NCBI RefSeq assembly: GCF_000620145.1
Contig: NZ_JHVM01000008.1
Span: forward strand, 1-64,000
Length of the DNA: 64,000 nt
Direction of reading: 5' to 3'
Source: Deefgea rivuli DSM 18356
GTDB lineage: Bacteria > Pseudomonadota > Gammaproteobacteria > Burkholderiales > Chitinibacteraceae
Part shown: positions 20,280 through 31,138 of the stretch, one piece after another
Numbering within the stretch: position 1 is the first letter of the stretch
How the letters are laid out: the number at the start of each line of letters is the position of its first letter
Made by a program: the position numbers and the translations under genes
Notes under the pieces: model-generated
Database searches by the model: none
What the model saw: the letters and a program-made list of their open reading frames with translations, nothing else
Told to the model about the DNA's origin: nothing

Positions 20280-20767
20280 TATTCAAGCTCCGCCAGTTTT
20301 TTATCAATCGCTTCCGGCGTCATGTGATTACACATGCTGTGATTATTCACCAACATCACAGGTGCGTAACCACAGGCTCCCATGCACTCGCCTTCTTTCA
20401 AGGTGAATTTACCGTCTGCGCTTGTTTCATTAAAACCAATACCGAGCTTTTTCTTTAAATAATCAGCTGAGGTATAGCCACCTGATAAAGCACAGGGTAA
20501 GTTAGTACAAACAGTAATTTTGTACTTGCCCACTGGCTTCATATTGAACATGTTGTAGAACGTTGCCACTTCGTACGCCATCATTGGAGCGATATGAAGA
20601 TAAATAGCAATGGCTTCAATCAAGTCATTCGTCAAAAATTGCTTTTCAACTTGAGCAATCCGCAGAGCGCTCATCACGGCAGAGCGCGACTGCTCTGCAG
20701 GATATTTAGCGACTTCGCGATCAATTTGCTTTAGCGAATCCGCAGATAGAAGATTGTGTAAAGACAT
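20279..20767 (-). CDS. nuoE: NADH-quinone oxidoreductase subunit E
   Basis: A 162-residue thioredoxin-like 2Fe-2S subunit. The four cluster cysteines are in [11 protein letters not shown] and [12 protein letters not shown]. It pairs with NuoF. Its ATG overlaps the nuoD stop (TAATG), so translation of D, E and F is coupled. Confidence 0.98.
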   Translation of the reverse strand: MSLHNLLSADSLKQIDREVAKYPAEQSRSAVMSALRIAQVEKQFLTNDLIEAIAIYLHIAPMMAYEVATFYNMFNMKPVGKYKITVCTNLPCALSGGYTSADYLKKKLGIGFNETSADGKFTLKEGECMGACGYAPVMLVNNHSMCNHMTPEAIDKKLAELE

Positions 20768-22023
20768 TAGCGGTCAATCTCCCCAAATACGATATCTTGC
20801 GTACCAATAATTGCTACCACGTCAGAAATCATGTGGCCACGTGACATTTCATCGAGCGCAGACAAATGCACATAACCTGGCGCACGAATTTTCATGCGAT
20901 ACGGTTTATTCGCACCATCTGACACCATGTAAATACCAAACTCACCCTTAGGATGCTCAATCGCCGCATAAGCCTCACCTTCTGGCACATGCATGCCTTC
21001 AGTGAATAACTTAAAGTGGTGAATCATGTCTTCCATATTGGACTTCATGCCTTCGCGTGAAGGTGGCGCCACTTTATGGTTGCTCGTGATTACAGGGCCT
21101 GGATTGGCTTTCAACCATTGCACGCATTGTTTGATAATGCGGTTGGATTGACGCATTTCTTCAACACGAACCAAATATCTATCGTAACAATCACCGTTCT
21201 TACCGACAGGAATATCAAAATCCATCTTGTCGTACACTTCATACGGTTGCTTTTTACGCAAATCCCACTCGATACCCGAGCCACGCAGCATCGCACCAGT
21301 GAAGCCCAGTGCCAATGCGCGCTCAGGCGACACCACACCGATACCGACAGTACGTTGCTTCCAGATCCGATTATCCGTGAGCAATGTTTCATACTCATCA
21401 ACATAAGTCGGGAAGCGATTAGTGAAGTCTTCGATAAAATCGAGCAAACTGCCTTCACGATTTGAATTCATGCGTTTGATGGCGGCGGCATTGCGGATTT
21501 TCGATGCTTGATACTTCGGCATTTCATCCGGCAGATCGCGATACACTCCACCTGGACGGTAATACGCCGCATGCATACGCGCGCCAGAAACCGCTTCGTA
21601 GCAATCCATCAAGTCTTCACGCTCACGGAAAGCGTAAAGGAAAATGGTCATTGCGCCACAGTCAATACCATGCGCACCAATCCACAATAAGTGGTTCAAT
21701 ACACGCGTGATTTCATCAAACATCACGCGAATATACTGAGCACGAATTGGCACATCCAGATTGAGTAATTTCTCAATCGCCATACAGTAGGCATGCTCAT
21801 TGGACATCATTGACACGTAGTCAAGGCGATCCATATAAGGCAAAGACTGGATGTAGGTTTTGCTTTCAGCTAATTTTTCAGTACCACGATGCAAGAGGCC
21901 GATATGCGGGTCCGCACGCTCAACCACTTCACCATCCAACTCCAACACAAGACGTAAAACGCCATGTGCTGCCGGATGTTGTGGACCAAAATTTAATGTG
22001 TAATTACGGATTTCAGCTGCCAC
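20767..22023 (-). CDS. nuoD: NADH-quinone oxidoreductase subunit D, GTG start
   Basis: A 418-residue subunit related to the large subunit of NiFe hydrogenases; it forms the quinone-binding site with NuoB. Conserved: [29 protein letters not shown] and [10 protein letters not shown]. The start is GTG at 22023, eight bases after GAGGAG and inside the last codons of nuoC. This gives exact family length; a TTG at 22044 would add seven unusual residues. Confidence 0.97.
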   Translation of the reverse strand: MAAEIRNYTLNFGPQHPAAHGVLRLVLELDGEVVERADPHIGLLHRGTEKLAESKTYIQSLPYMDRLDYVSMMSNEHAYCMAIEKLLNLDVPIRAQYIRVMFDEITRVLNHLLWIGAHGIDCGAMTIFLYAFREREDLMDCYEAVSGARMHAAYYRPGGVYRDLPDEMPKYQASKIRNAAAIKRMNSNREGSLLDFIEDFTNRFPTYVDEYETLLTDNRIWKQRTVGIGVVSPERALALGFTGAMLRGSGIEWDLRKKQPYEVYDKMDFDIPVGKNGDCYDRYLVRVEEMRQSNRIIKQCVQWLKANPGPVITSNHKVAPPSREGMKSNMEDMIHHFKLFTEGMHVPEGEAYAAIEHPKGEFGIYMVSDGANKPYRMKIRAPGYVHLSALDEMSRGHMISDVVAIIGTQDIVFGEIDR

Positions 22024-22612
22024 CGTAGTTCTCCTCGCGGACAATGCGCGGCGTAATTTCGCGCGGATCGATGGTTACAGGCTGATAGATTACCCGCGCT
22101 TGTTCTGGGTCGTAACGCATTTCTACGTAACCCGACAATGGGAAATCTTTACGGAATGGATGACCCACAAAACCGTAATCGGTCAGCAAACGACGTAAAT
22201 CAGGATGACCTTGATAAACGATGCCGTACAAATCGAATGATTCACGCTCAAACCAGTTCACCGCAGGCCAAATATCAACCACCGAGGCAACAACTGGGAA
22301 TGAATCATCCGTACAGAACACACGAACGCGCAGGCGGACGTTATATTTGTACGAAAGAAAATGGTAAACCGTCGCGAAGCGATCGCCTTCCCAAACACTG
22401 TCTTTGTACGTACTGTAATCGAGACCACAGGCATCAATGAGTTGCTCAAACTGCAATGCAGAATGATCACGCAGTGCCAACGCGACTTCGAGCCAGTTGG
22501 CCGCAGAAACTTCTAACGTCACTTCATCAAGCGCAGATTTAAGCGAGACAATTTTGTCTTCACCCAAAGCGGCGCGCAGACTACCCATGAGCGTTTCTAA
22601 CTTATTCGCCAT
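22013..22612 (-). CDS. nuoC: NADH-quinone oxidoreductase subunit C
   Basis: A 199-residue 30-kDa subunit of the peripheral arm; conserved [27 protein letters not shown] and [12 protein letters not shown]. It has no cofactor and supports NuoD. Its last 11 bp overlap the nuoD start. Confidence 0.97.
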   Translation of the reverse strand: MANKLETLMGSLRAALGEDKIVSLKSALDEVTLEVSAANWLEVALALRDHSALQFEQLIDACGLDYSTYKDSVWEGDRFATVYHFLSYKYNVRLRVRVFCTDDSFPVVASVVDIWPAVNWFERESFDLYGIVYQGHPDLRRLLTDYGFVGHPFRKDFPLSGYVEMRYDPEQARVIYQPVTIDPREITPRIVREENYGGS

Positions 22613-22620
22613 AGTTCACC

Positions 22621-23091
22621 TCACGAGCGCGCAATGGTATTGGTACGCTTAATCTTGTTTTGCAGCTGAATGATGCCGTACAAGAGCGCTTCAGCTGTCG
22701 GAGGACAGCCCGGAACATACACATCAACCGGCACAATACGGTCACAACCACGTACGACTGAATACGAGTAGTGATAATAACCGCCGCCGTTGGCACAGGA
22801 ACCCATTGAGATAACCCAACGTGGCTCTGGCATTTGATCGTAAACTTTACGCAGTGCGGGTGCCATCTTGTTACAGAGCGTACCTGCAACAATCATCAAG
22901 TCAGACTGACGCGGCGATGGGCGAAACACAACGCCAAAGCGATCCAAGTCATAACGAGCAGCACCTGCATGCATCATTTCTACTGCACAACAGGCCAAAC
23001 CAAAAGTCATCGGCCAGAGCGACCCAGTACGGGCGCTATTGATAACAGCATCCACTGTCGTGGTGATAAAACCTTTATCTTGGGCTTCCAT
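22621..23091 (-). CDS. nuoB: NADH-quinone oxidoreductase subunit B
   Basis: A 156-residue subunit that carries cluster N2, the last electron donor to quinone: the adjacent cysteines in [10 protein letters not shown], plus [10 protein letters not shown] and [17 protein letters not shown] at 23091 follows GGAG by eight bases and overlaps the end region of nuoA; an upstream in-frame start at 23127 lies inside nuoA and adds non-conserved residues. Confidence 0.98.
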   Translation of the reverse strand: MEAQDKGFITTTVDAVINSARTGSLWPMTFGLACCAVEMMHAGAARYDLDRFGVVFRPSPRQSDLMIVAGTLCNKMAPALRKVYDQMPEPRWVISMGSCANGGGYYHYSYSVVRGCDRIVPVDVYVPGCPPTAEALLYGIIQLQNKIKRTNTIARS

Positions 23092-23096
23092 TTGCT

Positions 23097-23465
23097 TTAC
23101 TCCCACTCTAGAGCGCCCTTCTTCCATTCGTAGATGAAACCGACCACTAGAATGGTCAGGAAAATCATCATCGACAAAAAGCCGAACATCCCCAATTCTT
23201 TAAGCACAACGGCCCAAGGAACTAAAAATGCAACCTCCAAATCAAACAAGATAAACAAAATCGCCACAAGATAATAACGCACATCAAATTGCATGCGCGC
23301 ATCTTCGAATGCTTCAAAACCACATTCGTAAGGCGAATTTTTTGCCGTATCTGGCCGAACCGTTCCCAAAACCTTGCCCACTCCATAGCCAAGCACTAGC
23401 GGCACAACACCAACCAGTAGACCGACAAAGAGAAACAGCAGGATGGGGAAATAGTTTTGCAGCAT
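23097..23465 (-). CDS. nuoA: NADH-quinone oxidoreductase subunit A, first gene of nuo
   Basis: A 122-residue, three-helix subunit: [24 protein letters not shown] holds the conserved cysteine loop near the quinone site, and [20 protein letters not shown] the second helix. A GGGGA site lies seven bases before the ATG. It opens the nuo operon, 170 bp after secG. Confidence 0.98.
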   Translation of the reverse strand: MLQNYFPILLFLFVGLLVGVVPLVLGYGVGKVLGTVRPDTAKNSPYECGFEAFEDARMQFDVRYYLVAILFILFDLEVAFLVPWAVVLKELGMFGFLSMMIFLTILVVGFIYEWKKGALEWE

Positions 23466-23532
23466 GAAAATCCCCAGTTCAGAGTATTACAAAAAGTCTA
23501 GACAGCTTATTGTTATTTTTATCACATAGAAA

Positions 23533-23603
23533 CGCTGGGAAATCCCAGCGAATTTGACGACACTAAGCTCGCAAGATCAGCGAGTGAAAATATAGAGCTT
23601 AGT
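23533..23603 (-). promoter_or_regulatory. Two hairpins between secG and nuoA
   Basis: The 170-bp gap contains a perfect 7-bp hairpin (23533-23539 with 23544-23550, CGCTGGG/CCCAGCG) and a longer inverted repeat of 9 bp (23562-23570 with 23595-23603) that overlaps an alternative 5-bp hairpin (CTCGC/GCGAG, 23568-23584). T runs are weak, so termination of tpiA-secG transcripts may be partial; the nuo promoter is presumably also here but no clear -35/-10 pair was identified. Confidence 0.45.
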
Positions 23604-23635
23604 TTATACACCGACAAGTTTGCCAAAAAGCACAC

Positions 23636-23950
23636 TTAATCAGGAATTTTTTTGCTCTCAACCTGAGATGCAGCAGCTGGCGCCACAGTAGACATGATCG
23701 ACTTGCTTTGTTTTGGCGCAGTTAATAGCACCAGTGACATCGAAGTAATGAAGAAAATCGTTGCACAAGCCGCTGTTGCGCGACTTAAAAAGTTAGCCGA
23801 ACCGCTTGAGCCAAATACGCTACCTGCCGAGCCACTACCAAAGGCAGCCCCCATGTCAGCGCCTTTACCGTGCTGCATTAAAACCAACACAATGACAGCA
23901 ATCGCTGAAATCACATTTACGACAAGCACTAAACTGGTAATGAAGTCCAT
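23636..23950 (-). CDS. secG: Protein-export membrane protein SecG
   Basis: A 104-residue protein with two membrane helices (about 5-23 and 54-73) and the conserved QHGKGADMGAAFGSGSAGSVFG loop between them. SecG is the small subunit of the SecYEG channel and aids SecA-driven export. The C-terminal tail is variable. It lies 36 bp after tpiA, the usual order in beta- and gammaproteobacteria. Confidence 0.97.
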   Translation of the reverse strand: MDFITSLVLVVNVISAIAVIVLVLMQHGKGADMGAAFGSGSAGSVFGSSGSANFLSRATAACATIFFITSMSLVLLTAPKQSKSIMSTVAPAAASQVESKKIPD

Positions 23951-23986
23951 TATTTTCTCATTTCAATAGCGGCGTGAATTGTACCA

Positions 23987-24697
23987 TCAGCGCGCTGCTT
24001 TGCAAATCTCTACAAATTCGAAGGCAGATAGCGCAGCGCCACCTACCAACACCCCATCGACGTGCTGCACAGCCAAAATTGACTCTGCATTATTCGATTT
24101 AACACTACCACCGTAGAGAACCTTAACTCGTTCATCTAATTGATTTTTAATCAAGGCATGCATCGGTGAAATTTGCTCACTGGATGCGACCATCCCGCTC
24201 CCCACAGCCCAAGAAGGCTCATAAGCAACGGCATACAAGCCCACCGGCAATTGCTGCAAAACCTGTAACTGTGCTGCAACAACTTCCTCAGCACGCCCTT
24301 CTCGGCGTTGCTCAGCGGACTCGCCCACGCAATAGATCCCAAACAAGCCAGCATCCAAAGCTGCGCGCATTTTAACACCAGCTTGCTCTGTCGTCTCACC
24401 AAATAATCGACGACGCTCTGAATGCCCCACGATCACAAGCTCACAACCGATATCTGCCAGCATTCCCGATGATACCTCACCGGTATATGCACCGATGTGG
24501 TACTGGCTAAGGTCTTGAGCACCACACTGTACATGGGTATTGTGAAGAATTTGTTTTGCCAGCATTAAATAAGGAAATGGCACACAAACCCCCACATTGG
24601 CTTGCAACTTAGCTTGTGCGATTTCACCTAATACTGATTTGACCTGACCAATACTACCGTGCAGCTTCCAGTTACCCACTACAAGTTGTTTTGCCAT
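23987..24697 (-). CDS. tpiA: Triose-phosphate isomerase
   Basis: A 236-residue TIM barrel interconverting dihydroxyacetone phosphate and glyceraldehyde 3-phosphate. Active-site lysine in VVGNWKLHG, histidine in VIVGHSERR, glutamate in AYEPSWAVGSG, and phosphate loop LYGGSVKSNN. ATG at 24697 is preceded by GGGGAG; the ATG at 24715 has no ribosome-binding site. Slightly shorter than the 250-residue norm, without loss of any motif. Confidence 0.97.
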   Translation of the reverse strand: MAKQLVVGNWKLHGSIGQVKSVLGEIAQAKLQANVGVCVPFPYLMLAKQILHNTHVQCGAQDLSQYHIGAYTGEVSSGMLADIGCELVIVGHSERRRLFGETTEQAGVKMRAALDAGLFGIYCVGESAEQRREGRAEEVVAAQLQVLQQLPVGLYAVAYEPSWAVGSGMVASSEQISPMHALIKNQLDERVKVLYGGSVKSNNAESILAVQHVDGVLVGGAALSAFEFVEICKAAR

Positions 24698-24972
24698 GCT
24701 GAGTTGACTCCCCATTGAGGCTGAAATGGTAACGCCCGTAGAGAATGCCCGTCAAACGCTAAAATCCCGTATCACGATCACACAATCTCGCGACCACACA
24801 CTAAGAACATCGAATCACCACCGCGAAATCCTTAAATTTAATCAGTCAAATTCACGACCCACTGATTCAGTAGCCACATCGACCTTTTGTAATATTACGG
24901 AAACATTTAGCGTTTAGCATACGGCCTGTTCAATAAATCTTTACCCAGATAACCCAAGGGATTCAATTCATT

Positions 24973-26013
24973 ATGACTTTAGTTCACAAAATGCTTGTTA
25001 CTGCTGGCTTAGCTGCAGGTCTATTTACCAATGCAATCGCAGCTGACATCACTGGCGCAGGCGCTACATTCCCATATCCGTTGTATGCAAAATGGGCTGA
25101 GATGTACAAAGCGAAAACTGGCACAGGCATGAACTATCAATCAATCGGCTCTGGTGGTGGCATCAAACAGATTTCTACAAAAACAGTAGATTTTGGCGCT
25201 TCAGATATGCCACTTAAACCTGCTGATCTTGATAAAGATGGCTTGATGCAATTCCCTACAGTACTGGGTGGCGTAGTTCCGGTTGTTAATGTGCCAGGCA
25301 TCAAACCAGGCCAACTTAAATTTAACCCTACAGTCCTGACTGATATTTACCTTGGTAAAATCAAAAAATGGAATGACCCTGCAATCGTTGCATTGAACCC
25401 AGGTGTAGCACTCCCTGATTTAAATATCACTGTAGTTCGTCGCTCTGACGGTTCAGGCACGACATTCCTCTTCACAAATTACCTGTCACAAGTTTCGCCA
25501 GAATGGAAAGAAAAAGTTGGTGCAAACACTTCAGTGCAGTGGCCAGCAGGTGTGGGTGGTAAAGGTAATGAAGGCGTAGCTAACTACGTTCAGCGCATTA
25601 AAGGCGCGATTGGTTATGTTGAGTTTGCTTATGCAAAACAAAACAAATTAGCCCATACACAACTAGCAAATAGCACAGGCGCATTTGTTCAGCCATCAGA
25701 AGAATCATTCATCGCTGCTGCGGCCAGTGCTGATTGGAAAAATGCGCCAGGTATGTTCTTAGTTTCAACCAATGCACCAGGCAAAGATGCATGGCCTATC
25801 GCCAGCCCTACTTTCATTCTGATGCACAAGAAACAAGACAAACCAACACAAGGTACTGAAGTGTTGAAGTTCTTTGACTGGGCCTATGGCGCTGATGCAG
25901 ACAAAGTAGCGCTCGATCTTGATTACATCCCAATGCCAGATAACGTTGTTGCAATGATTAAAGCCAACTGGAAGTCACAAATGACCGATGGTAAAGCACC
26001 AATCTGGAAATAA
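24973..26013 (+). CDS. pstS: Phosphate-binding periplasmic protein PstS
   Basis: A 346-residue phosphate-binding protein with a signal peptide (about 1-23, cleaving after AIAA). The mature protein starts DITGAGATFPYPLYAKW and carries the phosphate contacts GSGGGIKQ, FGASDMPL and RRSDGSGTTFLF. It delivers phosphate to PstCAB. First gene of the pst operon; the 257-bp upstream region probably carries the promoter, but only a weak PhoB site candidate (24887-24904) was seen. No phoU, phoB or phoR is in the window. Confidence 0.97.
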   Translation: MTLVHKMLVTAGLAAGLFTNAIAADITGAGATFPYPLYAKWAEMYKAKTGTGMNYQSIGSGGGIKQISTKTVDFGASDMPLKPADLDKDGLMQFPTVLGGVVPVVNVPGIKPGQLKFNPTVLTDIYLGKIKKWNDPAIVALNPGVALPDLNITVVRRSDGSGTTFLFTNYLSQVSPEWKEKVGANTSVQWPAGVGGKGNEGVANYVQRIKGAIGYVEFAYAKQNKLAHTQLANSTGAFVQPSEESFIAAAASADWKNAPGMFLVSTNAPGKDAWPIASPTFILMHKKQDKPTQGTEVLKFFDWAYGADADKVALDLDYIPMPDNVVAMIKANWKSQMTDGKAPIWK

Positions 26014-26056
26014 TTGACACACTAACATTGCGCAGAAGATACAATCCGCGCGCAGA

Positions 26057-26092
26057 AACAAGCACACAGGCAACTCTGTCTGTGTGCTTGTT
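26057..26092 (+). promoter_or_regulatory. Intercistronic hairpin between pstS and pstC
   Basis: A perfect 13-bp stem AACAAGCACACAG/CTGTGTGCTTGTT with a 10-nt loop lies 43 bp after the pstS stop. No T run follows, so it would not stop transcription fully. Structures at this place commonly stabilise the pstS mRNA or reduce read-through, so that the binding protein outnumbers the permease. Confidence 0.6.
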
Positions 26093-26124
26093 AGTTTGTA
26101 TTCAGTAGGACTGGAGATTTTCCG

Positions 26125-27081
26125 ATGTCAAATTTGTCCCAACGGATGAAAATGCAAAGATTGCAAGATACGATCTTTGTGAATAGCACCCGTTTCTTTG
26201 CGTTCTTCGTACTCGCCCTATTAAGCGGTATCATTATTTCACTGCTGTATGGTGCAATACCCAGCATCAAAGCATTTGGCTTAGGTTTCATCACATCTAC
26301 TGATTGGAATCCCGTCACTGAGCAATTCGGTGCTTGGCCCTCAATTCGAGGCACGCTTATTTCATCAGCGATTGCACTCGTTCTTGCCGTACCCATTAGC
26401 TTTGGTATTGCCATCTTTTTGACCGAGCTTTCTCCTGTATGGCTGCGCCGCCCTCTCGGGATTTGTATCGAATTACTGGCTGGTGTGCCTTCAATTATTT
26501 ACGGTATGTGGGGTTTGTTTGTATTTGCCCCGCTCTTTGCCGACCATGTACAACCTTGGCTCACCGAAAGCACAGCTGGAATCCCTTACCTTGGTGCCTT
26601 ATTTGACGGCCCACCGATGGGTATTGGTATGTTTACGGGTGGCTTAATCCTCGCAATTATGGTTATTCCATTCGTAACGTCTGTCATGCGAGATGTGTTT
26701 GAAGTCGTTCCACCGCTACTCAAAGAATCAGCCTATGGTCTAGGCGGCACAACTTGGGAAGTCGTTCGTCACATCGTTGTCCCATACACGAAGACAGGTA
26801 TTATTGGCGGCATCATGCTTGGCCTTGGCCGTGCGCTTGGCGAAACGATGGCGATTACTTTTGTCATTGGTAACTCAATGAATGAAATGAATTCCTTGTT
26901 TGACCCTGCAACAACTATTTCAGCAACGCTAGCGAATGAATTTACTGAAGCGCATGGCGAACTTTATACCTCATCGCTCATTCAGCTTGGTCTCTTACTG
27001 TTCTTCATTACCTTTGTGGTACTGGTGCTTTCTAAACTGCTCCTCTTGCGCTTAAATCGCAATGAAGGCTCACACTCTTAA
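26125..27081 (+). CDS. pstC: Phosphate ABC transporter permease PstC
   Basis: A 318-residue inner-membrane permease with about six helices. The ABC-interaction loop EAA motif is [21 protein letters not shown] (about 205-225), followed by [22 protein letters not shown] stands eight bases before the ATG. Overlaps the region where pstA begins. Confidence 0.97.
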   Translation: MSNLSQRMKMQRLQDTIFVNSTRFFAFFVLALLSGIIISLLYGAIPSIKAFGLGFITSTDWNPVTEQFGAWPSIRGTLISSAIALVLAVPISFGIAIFLTELSPVWLRRPLGICIELLAGVPSIIYGMWGLFVFAPLFADHVQPWLTESTAGIPYLGALFDGPPMGIGMFTGGLILAIMVIPFVTSVMRDVFEVVPPLLKESAYGLGGTTWEVVRHIVVPYTKTGIIGGIMLGLGRALGETMAITFVIGNSMNEMNSLFDPATTISATLANEFTEAHGELYTSSLIQLGLLLFFITFVVLVLSKLLLLRLNRNEGSHS

Positions 27082-27091
27082 GGTGGCCGTC

Positions 27092-27943
27092 ATGATGACA
27101 ATGAATAAATCTCTCTATTTCCGCCGCCGCGTTATCAATAAAATCAGTTTGATCCTGTCCATGGCAGCGATGGCATTTGGCTTGTTCTGGCTTTTCTGGA
27201 TCATGTACACGCTATTTTCTAATGGCATTGCAGGTCTCACATTACAGACTTTCACCGAAAGTACGCCAGCTCCGGGCAGTCAAGGCGGCTTATCGAATGC
27301 CATTTTAGGTAGTTTGCAAATGTCTATTGTGGGTGTATTAATCGGTACACCTATTGGCATTCTGGCTGGCACCTATCTTGCCGAATTTGGTAGCAAAGGC
27401 TGGCTCGCACCAACAACCCGCTTTATTAACGATATTTTATTATCTGCCCCTTCCATCGTGATCGGCTTGTTTGTGTTTGGTATTTATGTAGCACAAGTCG
27501 GGCATTTTTCTGGCTGGGCTGGCTCTTTCGCCTTAGCTATTTTGGTGATTCCAGTTGTTTTGCGGACCACCGAAAACATGCTGCTTTTAGTGCCTACAGC
27601 CATGCGTGAAGCCGCCTATGCACTAGGCGCACCAAAATGGAAGATGGTCACTCAAGTTACGCTAAAAGCTGCAAAATCAGGTGTCGCGACGGGTATTTTA
27701 TTAGCTGTCGCACGGATTCTAGGGGAAACAGCACCACTTCTCTTCACCGCCCTGAATAACCAGTTCTATTCAAATATGAATCAACCGATGGCCAACTTAC
27801 CAGTGGTGATCTTCCAATTTGCAATGAGCCCATACGAAGACTGGCATCAATTAGCATGGGCTGGAGCCCTAATGATTGGCTTGTTTGTACTGGGCATGAA
27901 TATTATTGCCCGCGTGATGCTACGCCAGCCTACTCAACACTAA
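27092..27943 (+). CDS. pstA: Phosphate ABC transporter permease PstA
   Basis: A 283-residue permease partner of PstC with six helices and the EAA-type loop [21 protein letters not shown], then [18 protein letters not shown] at 27092 is chosen because AAGGTGG lies five bases upstream; an in-frame ATG at 27062 lies inside pstC and is unlikely. Confidence 0.96.
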   Translation: MMTMNKSLYFRRRVINKISLILSMAAMAFGLFWLFWIMYTLFSNGIAGLTLQTFTESTPAPGSQGGLSNAILGSLQMSIVGVLIGTPIGILAGTYLAEFGSKGWLAPTTRFINDILLSAPSIVIGLFVFGIYVAQVGHFSGWAGSFALAILVIPVVLRTTENMLLLVPTAMREAAYALGAPKWKMVTQVTLKAAKSGVATGILLAVARILGETAPLLFTALNNQFYSNMNQPMANLPVVIFQFAMSPYEDWHQLAWAGALMIGLFVLGMNIIARVMLRQPTQH

Positions 27944-27970
27944 TTATCGACTTTGCGACGGAAAATCATT

Positions 27971-28738
27971 ATGAGCACTCAAATCAAAGCTGGCTTGGCC
28001 ATCAAAAACCTGAATTTTTACTACGGTAATTTTCATGCGCTAAAAAACATTAACTTGGATATTTTAGCCGGTAAAGTAACGGCTTTTATTGGCCCATCGG
28101 GCTGCGGTAAATCAACGCTATTGCGTACATTTAACCGCATGTACGATCTGTACCCAAAGCTACGTGCCGAAGGCGAAATCATCCTAAACGGCCAAAACAT
28201 TTTGGATGCGAATGTCGATTTAAACATGCTGCGCGCCAAAGTCGGCATGGTATTTCAAAAGCCAACACCATTCCCGATGTCGATTTATGACAACGTCGGC
28301 TTTGGCGTTAAATTGTATGAAACACTCAGCAAGTCCGAAATGGATGATCGCGTTGAATGGGCTTTGACGAAAGCGGCACTTTGGAATGAAGTAAAAGATA
28401 AGCTCAAACAATCAGGTTTAGGCTTGTCAGGCGGTCAGCAACAACGTCTATGTATTGCCCGCGCAGTTGCCGTTAAACCAGAAATTTTGCTGCTGGATGA
28501 ACCAACGTCAGCACTTGATCCAATCTCAACGGCGCACGTTGAAGAATTGATTCATGAACTGAAAAAAGACTACACCATCGCGATCGTGACGCACAATATG
28601 CAACAAGCAGCGCGGATTTCGGATTACACCGCCTATATGTATTTGGGCGAAATGATCGAAATGGACGAAACCGACACGATCTTCACCGCACCTAAAGTGA
28701 AAGCGACTGAAGACTACATTACCGGCAAGTTTGGTTAA
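27971..28738 (+). CDS. pstB: Phosphate ABC transporter ATP-binding protein PstB
   Basis: A 255-residue ATPase: Walker [11 protein letters not shown]-loop [12 protein letters not shown], signature LSGGQQQR, Walker [14 protein letters not shown]-loop VTHNM. It powers phosphate import. ATG at 27971 is the family start. Last gene of the operon here; a terminator follows, so phoU is not in this operon. Confidence 0.98.
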   Translation: MSTQIKAGLAIKNLNFYYGNFHALKNINLDILAGKVTAFIGPSGCGKSTLLRTFNRMYDLYPKLRAEGEIILNGQNILDANVDLNMLRAKVGMVFQKPTPFPMSIYDNVGFGVKLYETLSKSEMDDRVEWALTKAALWNEVKDKLKQSGLGLSGGQQQRLCIARAVAVKPEILLLDEPTSALDPISTAHVEELIHELKKDYTIAIVTHNMQQAARISDYTAYMYLGEMIEMDETDTIFTAPKVKATEDYITGKFG

Positions 28739-28761
28739 TGACTTAGTATTCAACCCACAAT

Positions 28762-28790
28762 AAAAAAGCCGCTTCTGCGGCTTTTTTATT
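28762..28790. terminator. Bidirectional terminator between pstB and glmM
   Basis: An 11-bp stem AAAAAAGCCGC/GCGGCTTTTTT with a 4-nt loop (28762-28787) has T runs on both strands and serves the convergent pst and glmM transcripts. A further 10-bp inverted repeat TTGATAATTA/TAATTATCAA lies at 28810-28850. Confidence 0.9.
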
Positions 28791-28865
28791 ATGTATATCG
28801 ACATAAGCCTTGATAATTAAGGATCACAAAGAAATACCCCTAATTATCAACTCAAGTAGCTAAAC

Positions 28866-30224
28866 TTATTCTTCCGCTTCCAACTGTACAACAGAAGCAA
28901 TTTTTTCCGCCCATTCACGCGCTTCGACTGGATCAGTATGTTCAACCATGACCCGAACAACTGGCTCAGTACCTGAAGGACGCAGCAATACACGACCATC
29001 CTGCCCCATTGCAGCTTCAGCTTTTTTCACGATTTCAGCGATTTTGTCTGAAGCATGACAATCAAAACCTTTGGCAATACGAACATTTTTAAGTACTTGC
29101 TTAGACAAAGTTAAGTCCTTGCAAAAGCCTGCCAAAGTTTGACCGCTTTCTTGCAGCGCTTGCAGCACTTGTAGTGCCGAAATAATACCATCGCCCGTTG
29201 AGTGTTTATCCAAGCACAGCAAATGCCCTGAGCCCTCACCACCGACCAACCAGTTATGCGCGCGCAATTGCTCCATCACGTAGCGATCACCGACCTTGGC
29301 ACGTACAAAACCAATGCCCTTGGCTTTCAGCGCATTTTCAACGCCCAAATTGGTCATCAAAGTACCGACCACGCCCTCACCCAGCGTGCCTTTTTGCTGA
29401 CGGTGGCTAGCCAAGACATAGAGCAACTGATCGCCATCAACGATCGTACCATCACGGTCCACCATGATTAAACGATCGCCATCACCATCGAGTGCAATAC
29501 CAAAATGCGCGCCTTCAGACAGCACTTTCAAACGCAAAGTTTCTGGATGCGTTGCACCAACTTCTTCGTTAATGTTAAAGCCGTTTGGATTCACGCCAAT
29601 GCTAATAACTTCTGCGCCCAGCTCATGGAAGACATGCGGTGCAATGTGATACGTCGCGCCATGCGCGCAATCCACAACCAATTTCAAACCACGTAAATCG
29701 AGTTCATTTGGAAAAGACGATTTGCAAAATTCAATGTAGCGTCCTGCCGCATCGTCTATGCGCTTAGACTTGCCAATTTGTTTCGATTGCACGCAAGGTT
29801 GGATTTCTTCAATCGCCGCTTCAATGGCAATTTCAATGTCATCCGGCAATTTTTGGCCGCTAGCGCCGAAAAACTTGATCCCATTATCGTGATACGGATT
29901 GTGTGATGCTGAAATCACAACGCCCGCTGACAAACGCAGTGCACGCGTTAAGTAAGCAATACCGGGTGTTGGTAGTGGCCCAGTCAAATACACATCCACG
30001 CCAGCAGCGTTAAAACCCGCTTGCAGTGCCGCCTCCAGCATATAGCCCGAAACACGGGTGTCTTTACCAATCAACACCGCCGCATGCTCACCATTTTTAC
30101 GCAGACTGCTTGCAGCCAAAACTTTACCTGCAGCAAAACCTAGCTTCATTGCAAAGTCGGGTGTAATCGGATATTCCCCGACCAAACCACGCACACCATC
30201 GGTACCAAAAAATTTACGCGCCAT
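28866..30224 (-). CDS. glmM: Phosphoglucosamine mutase
   Basis: A 452-residue alpha-D-phosphohexomutase that makes glucosamine 1-phosphate for UDP-GlcNAc, peptidoglycan and lipopolysaccharide. N-terminus [13 protein letters not shown]; phosphoserine loop [16 protein letters not shown]; metal loop ALDGDGDRL; sugar loop EGSGHLL; phosphate-binding [15 protein letters not shown] at 30224 follows AGGA by eight bases. Follows folP by 27 bp, the widely conserved ftsH-folP-glmM order. Confidence 0.98.
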   Translation of the reverse strand: MARKFFGTDGVRGLVGEYPITPDFAMKLGFAAGKVLAASSLRKNGEHAAVLIGKDTRVSGYMLEAALQAGFNAAGVDVYLTGPLPTPGIAYLTRALRLSAGVVISASHNPYHDNGIKFFGASGQKLPDDIEIAIEAAIEEIQPCVQSKQIGKSKRIDDAAGRYIEFCKSSFPNELDLRGLKLVVDCAHGATYHIAPHVFHELGAEVISIGVNPNGFNINEEVGATHPETLRLKVLSEGAHFGIALDGDGDRLIMVDRDGTIVDGDQLLYVLASHRQQKGTLGEGVVGTLMTNLGVENALKAKGIGFVRAKVGDRYVMEQLRAHNWLVGGEGSGHLLCLDKHSTGDGIISALQVLQALQESGQTLAGFCKDLTLSKQVLKNVRIAKGFDCHASDKIAEIVKKAEAAMGQDGRVLLRPSGTEPVVRVMVEHTDPVEAREWAEKIASVVQLEAEE

Positions 30225-30250
30225 TATTGATTTCCTATCCTGTAATCGAG

Positions 30251-31075
30251 CTATTTTAATACTTTCCACAGCTTTAATGCATCCACCGTTTCCCTGACAT
30301 CATGCACTCGCACAATGGAAGCACCTTTTTGTACCGCCAATACCGCAGCCACCACGCTAGGTAACATTCTTTCACGGACTTCATGCCCAGTGATTTCACC
30401 CAACATTTTCTTTCTCGAAACACCGACCAGCAAAGGCACATTGAGCTGCTGACGAATCAGCGCCAGAGATTGAAACAAGGCAATGTTGTGCTCTAGCGCT
30501 TTACCAAAGCCAAATCCTGGATCAACAACGATCCGTTCCGCTGCGACTCCCGCACGCAAAACAGTATCAATCCGATCGCTAAGATAAGCTGTTACTTCAG
30601 TCACAACATTTTGATAAGTCGGCGCAGTTTGCATGGTTTGCGGATCACCTTGCTTATGCATCAAGCAAATCCCAACTTGGCTATCGCGCAATACATCAAT
30701 CGCACCATCACCTTCTAATGCAGAAATATCATTCACCAAATCAACACCTGCATCAATTGCCGCCCGCATCACTTCTGGCTTTCGCGTATCAATCGACAGC
30801 GGCACGTTTAAGCTAGCAAGCACTTGCAAAACCGGAATCACGCGGCGTATTTCTTCTTCAACCGGAACCAGCACAGCACCTGGCCGAGTTGACTCACCAC
30901 CAATATCTAAAATGTCAGCACCATCTTTCAATAAGCGCTCCGCATGCGCGACAGCATGCACCAAAGTGTCGTGCTGACCACCGTCAGAGAATGAATCGGG
31001 CGTGACATTCACAATGCCCATCACCCAAGGTCGACCCAAATCTAAGTTAAAACGTCCACATGAGAATAATGCCAT
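30251..31075 (-). CDS. folP: Dihydropteroate synthase
   Basis: A 274-residue TIM barrel condensing p-aminobenzoate with hydroxymethyldihydropterin diphosphate in folate synthesis; it is the sulfonamide target. Motifs: [35 protein letters not shown] and the C-terminal VRVHDVRET. Separated from ftsH by a terminator. Confidence 0.97.
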   Translation of the reverse strand: MALFSCGRFNLDLGRPWVMGIVNVTPDSFSDGGQHDTLVHAVAHAERLLKDGADILDIGGESTRPGAVLVPVEEEIRRVIPVLQVLASLNVPLSIDTRKPEVMRAAIDAGVDLVNDISALEGDGAIDVLRDSQVGICLMHKQGDPQTMQTAPTYQNVVTEVTAYLSDRIDTVLRAGVAAERIVVDPGFGFGKALEHNIALFQSLALIRQQLNVPLLVGVSRKKMLGEITGHEVRERMLPSVVAAVLAVQKGASIVRVHDVRETVDALKLWKVLK

Positions 31076-31091
31076 GTCTATCCTAGTCGAG

Positions 31092-31120
31092 AAAAAAGGC
31101 GGCCAAGGCCGCCTTTTTCA
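31092..31120 (-). terminator. Terminator between ftsH and folP
   Basis: Stem GGCGGCC/GGCCGCC (31098-31104 with 31107-31113), extended by A-T pairs, with a T run on the minus strand; it ends ftsH transcription 20-45 bp after its stop. T and A runs on both sides make it possibly bidirectional. Confidence 0.85.
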
Positions 31121-31138
31121 AATTACACCATAACTACT

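Noticed and set aside
24887-24904. TTGTAAT-ATTA-CGGAAAC as a PhoB box of pstS.
   Set aside because: The spacing is right but only 5 of 7 and 4 of 7 bases match CTGTCAT, much weaker than the box at 45311-45350. PhoB control of pstS is likely from general knowledge, but this site is not supported.
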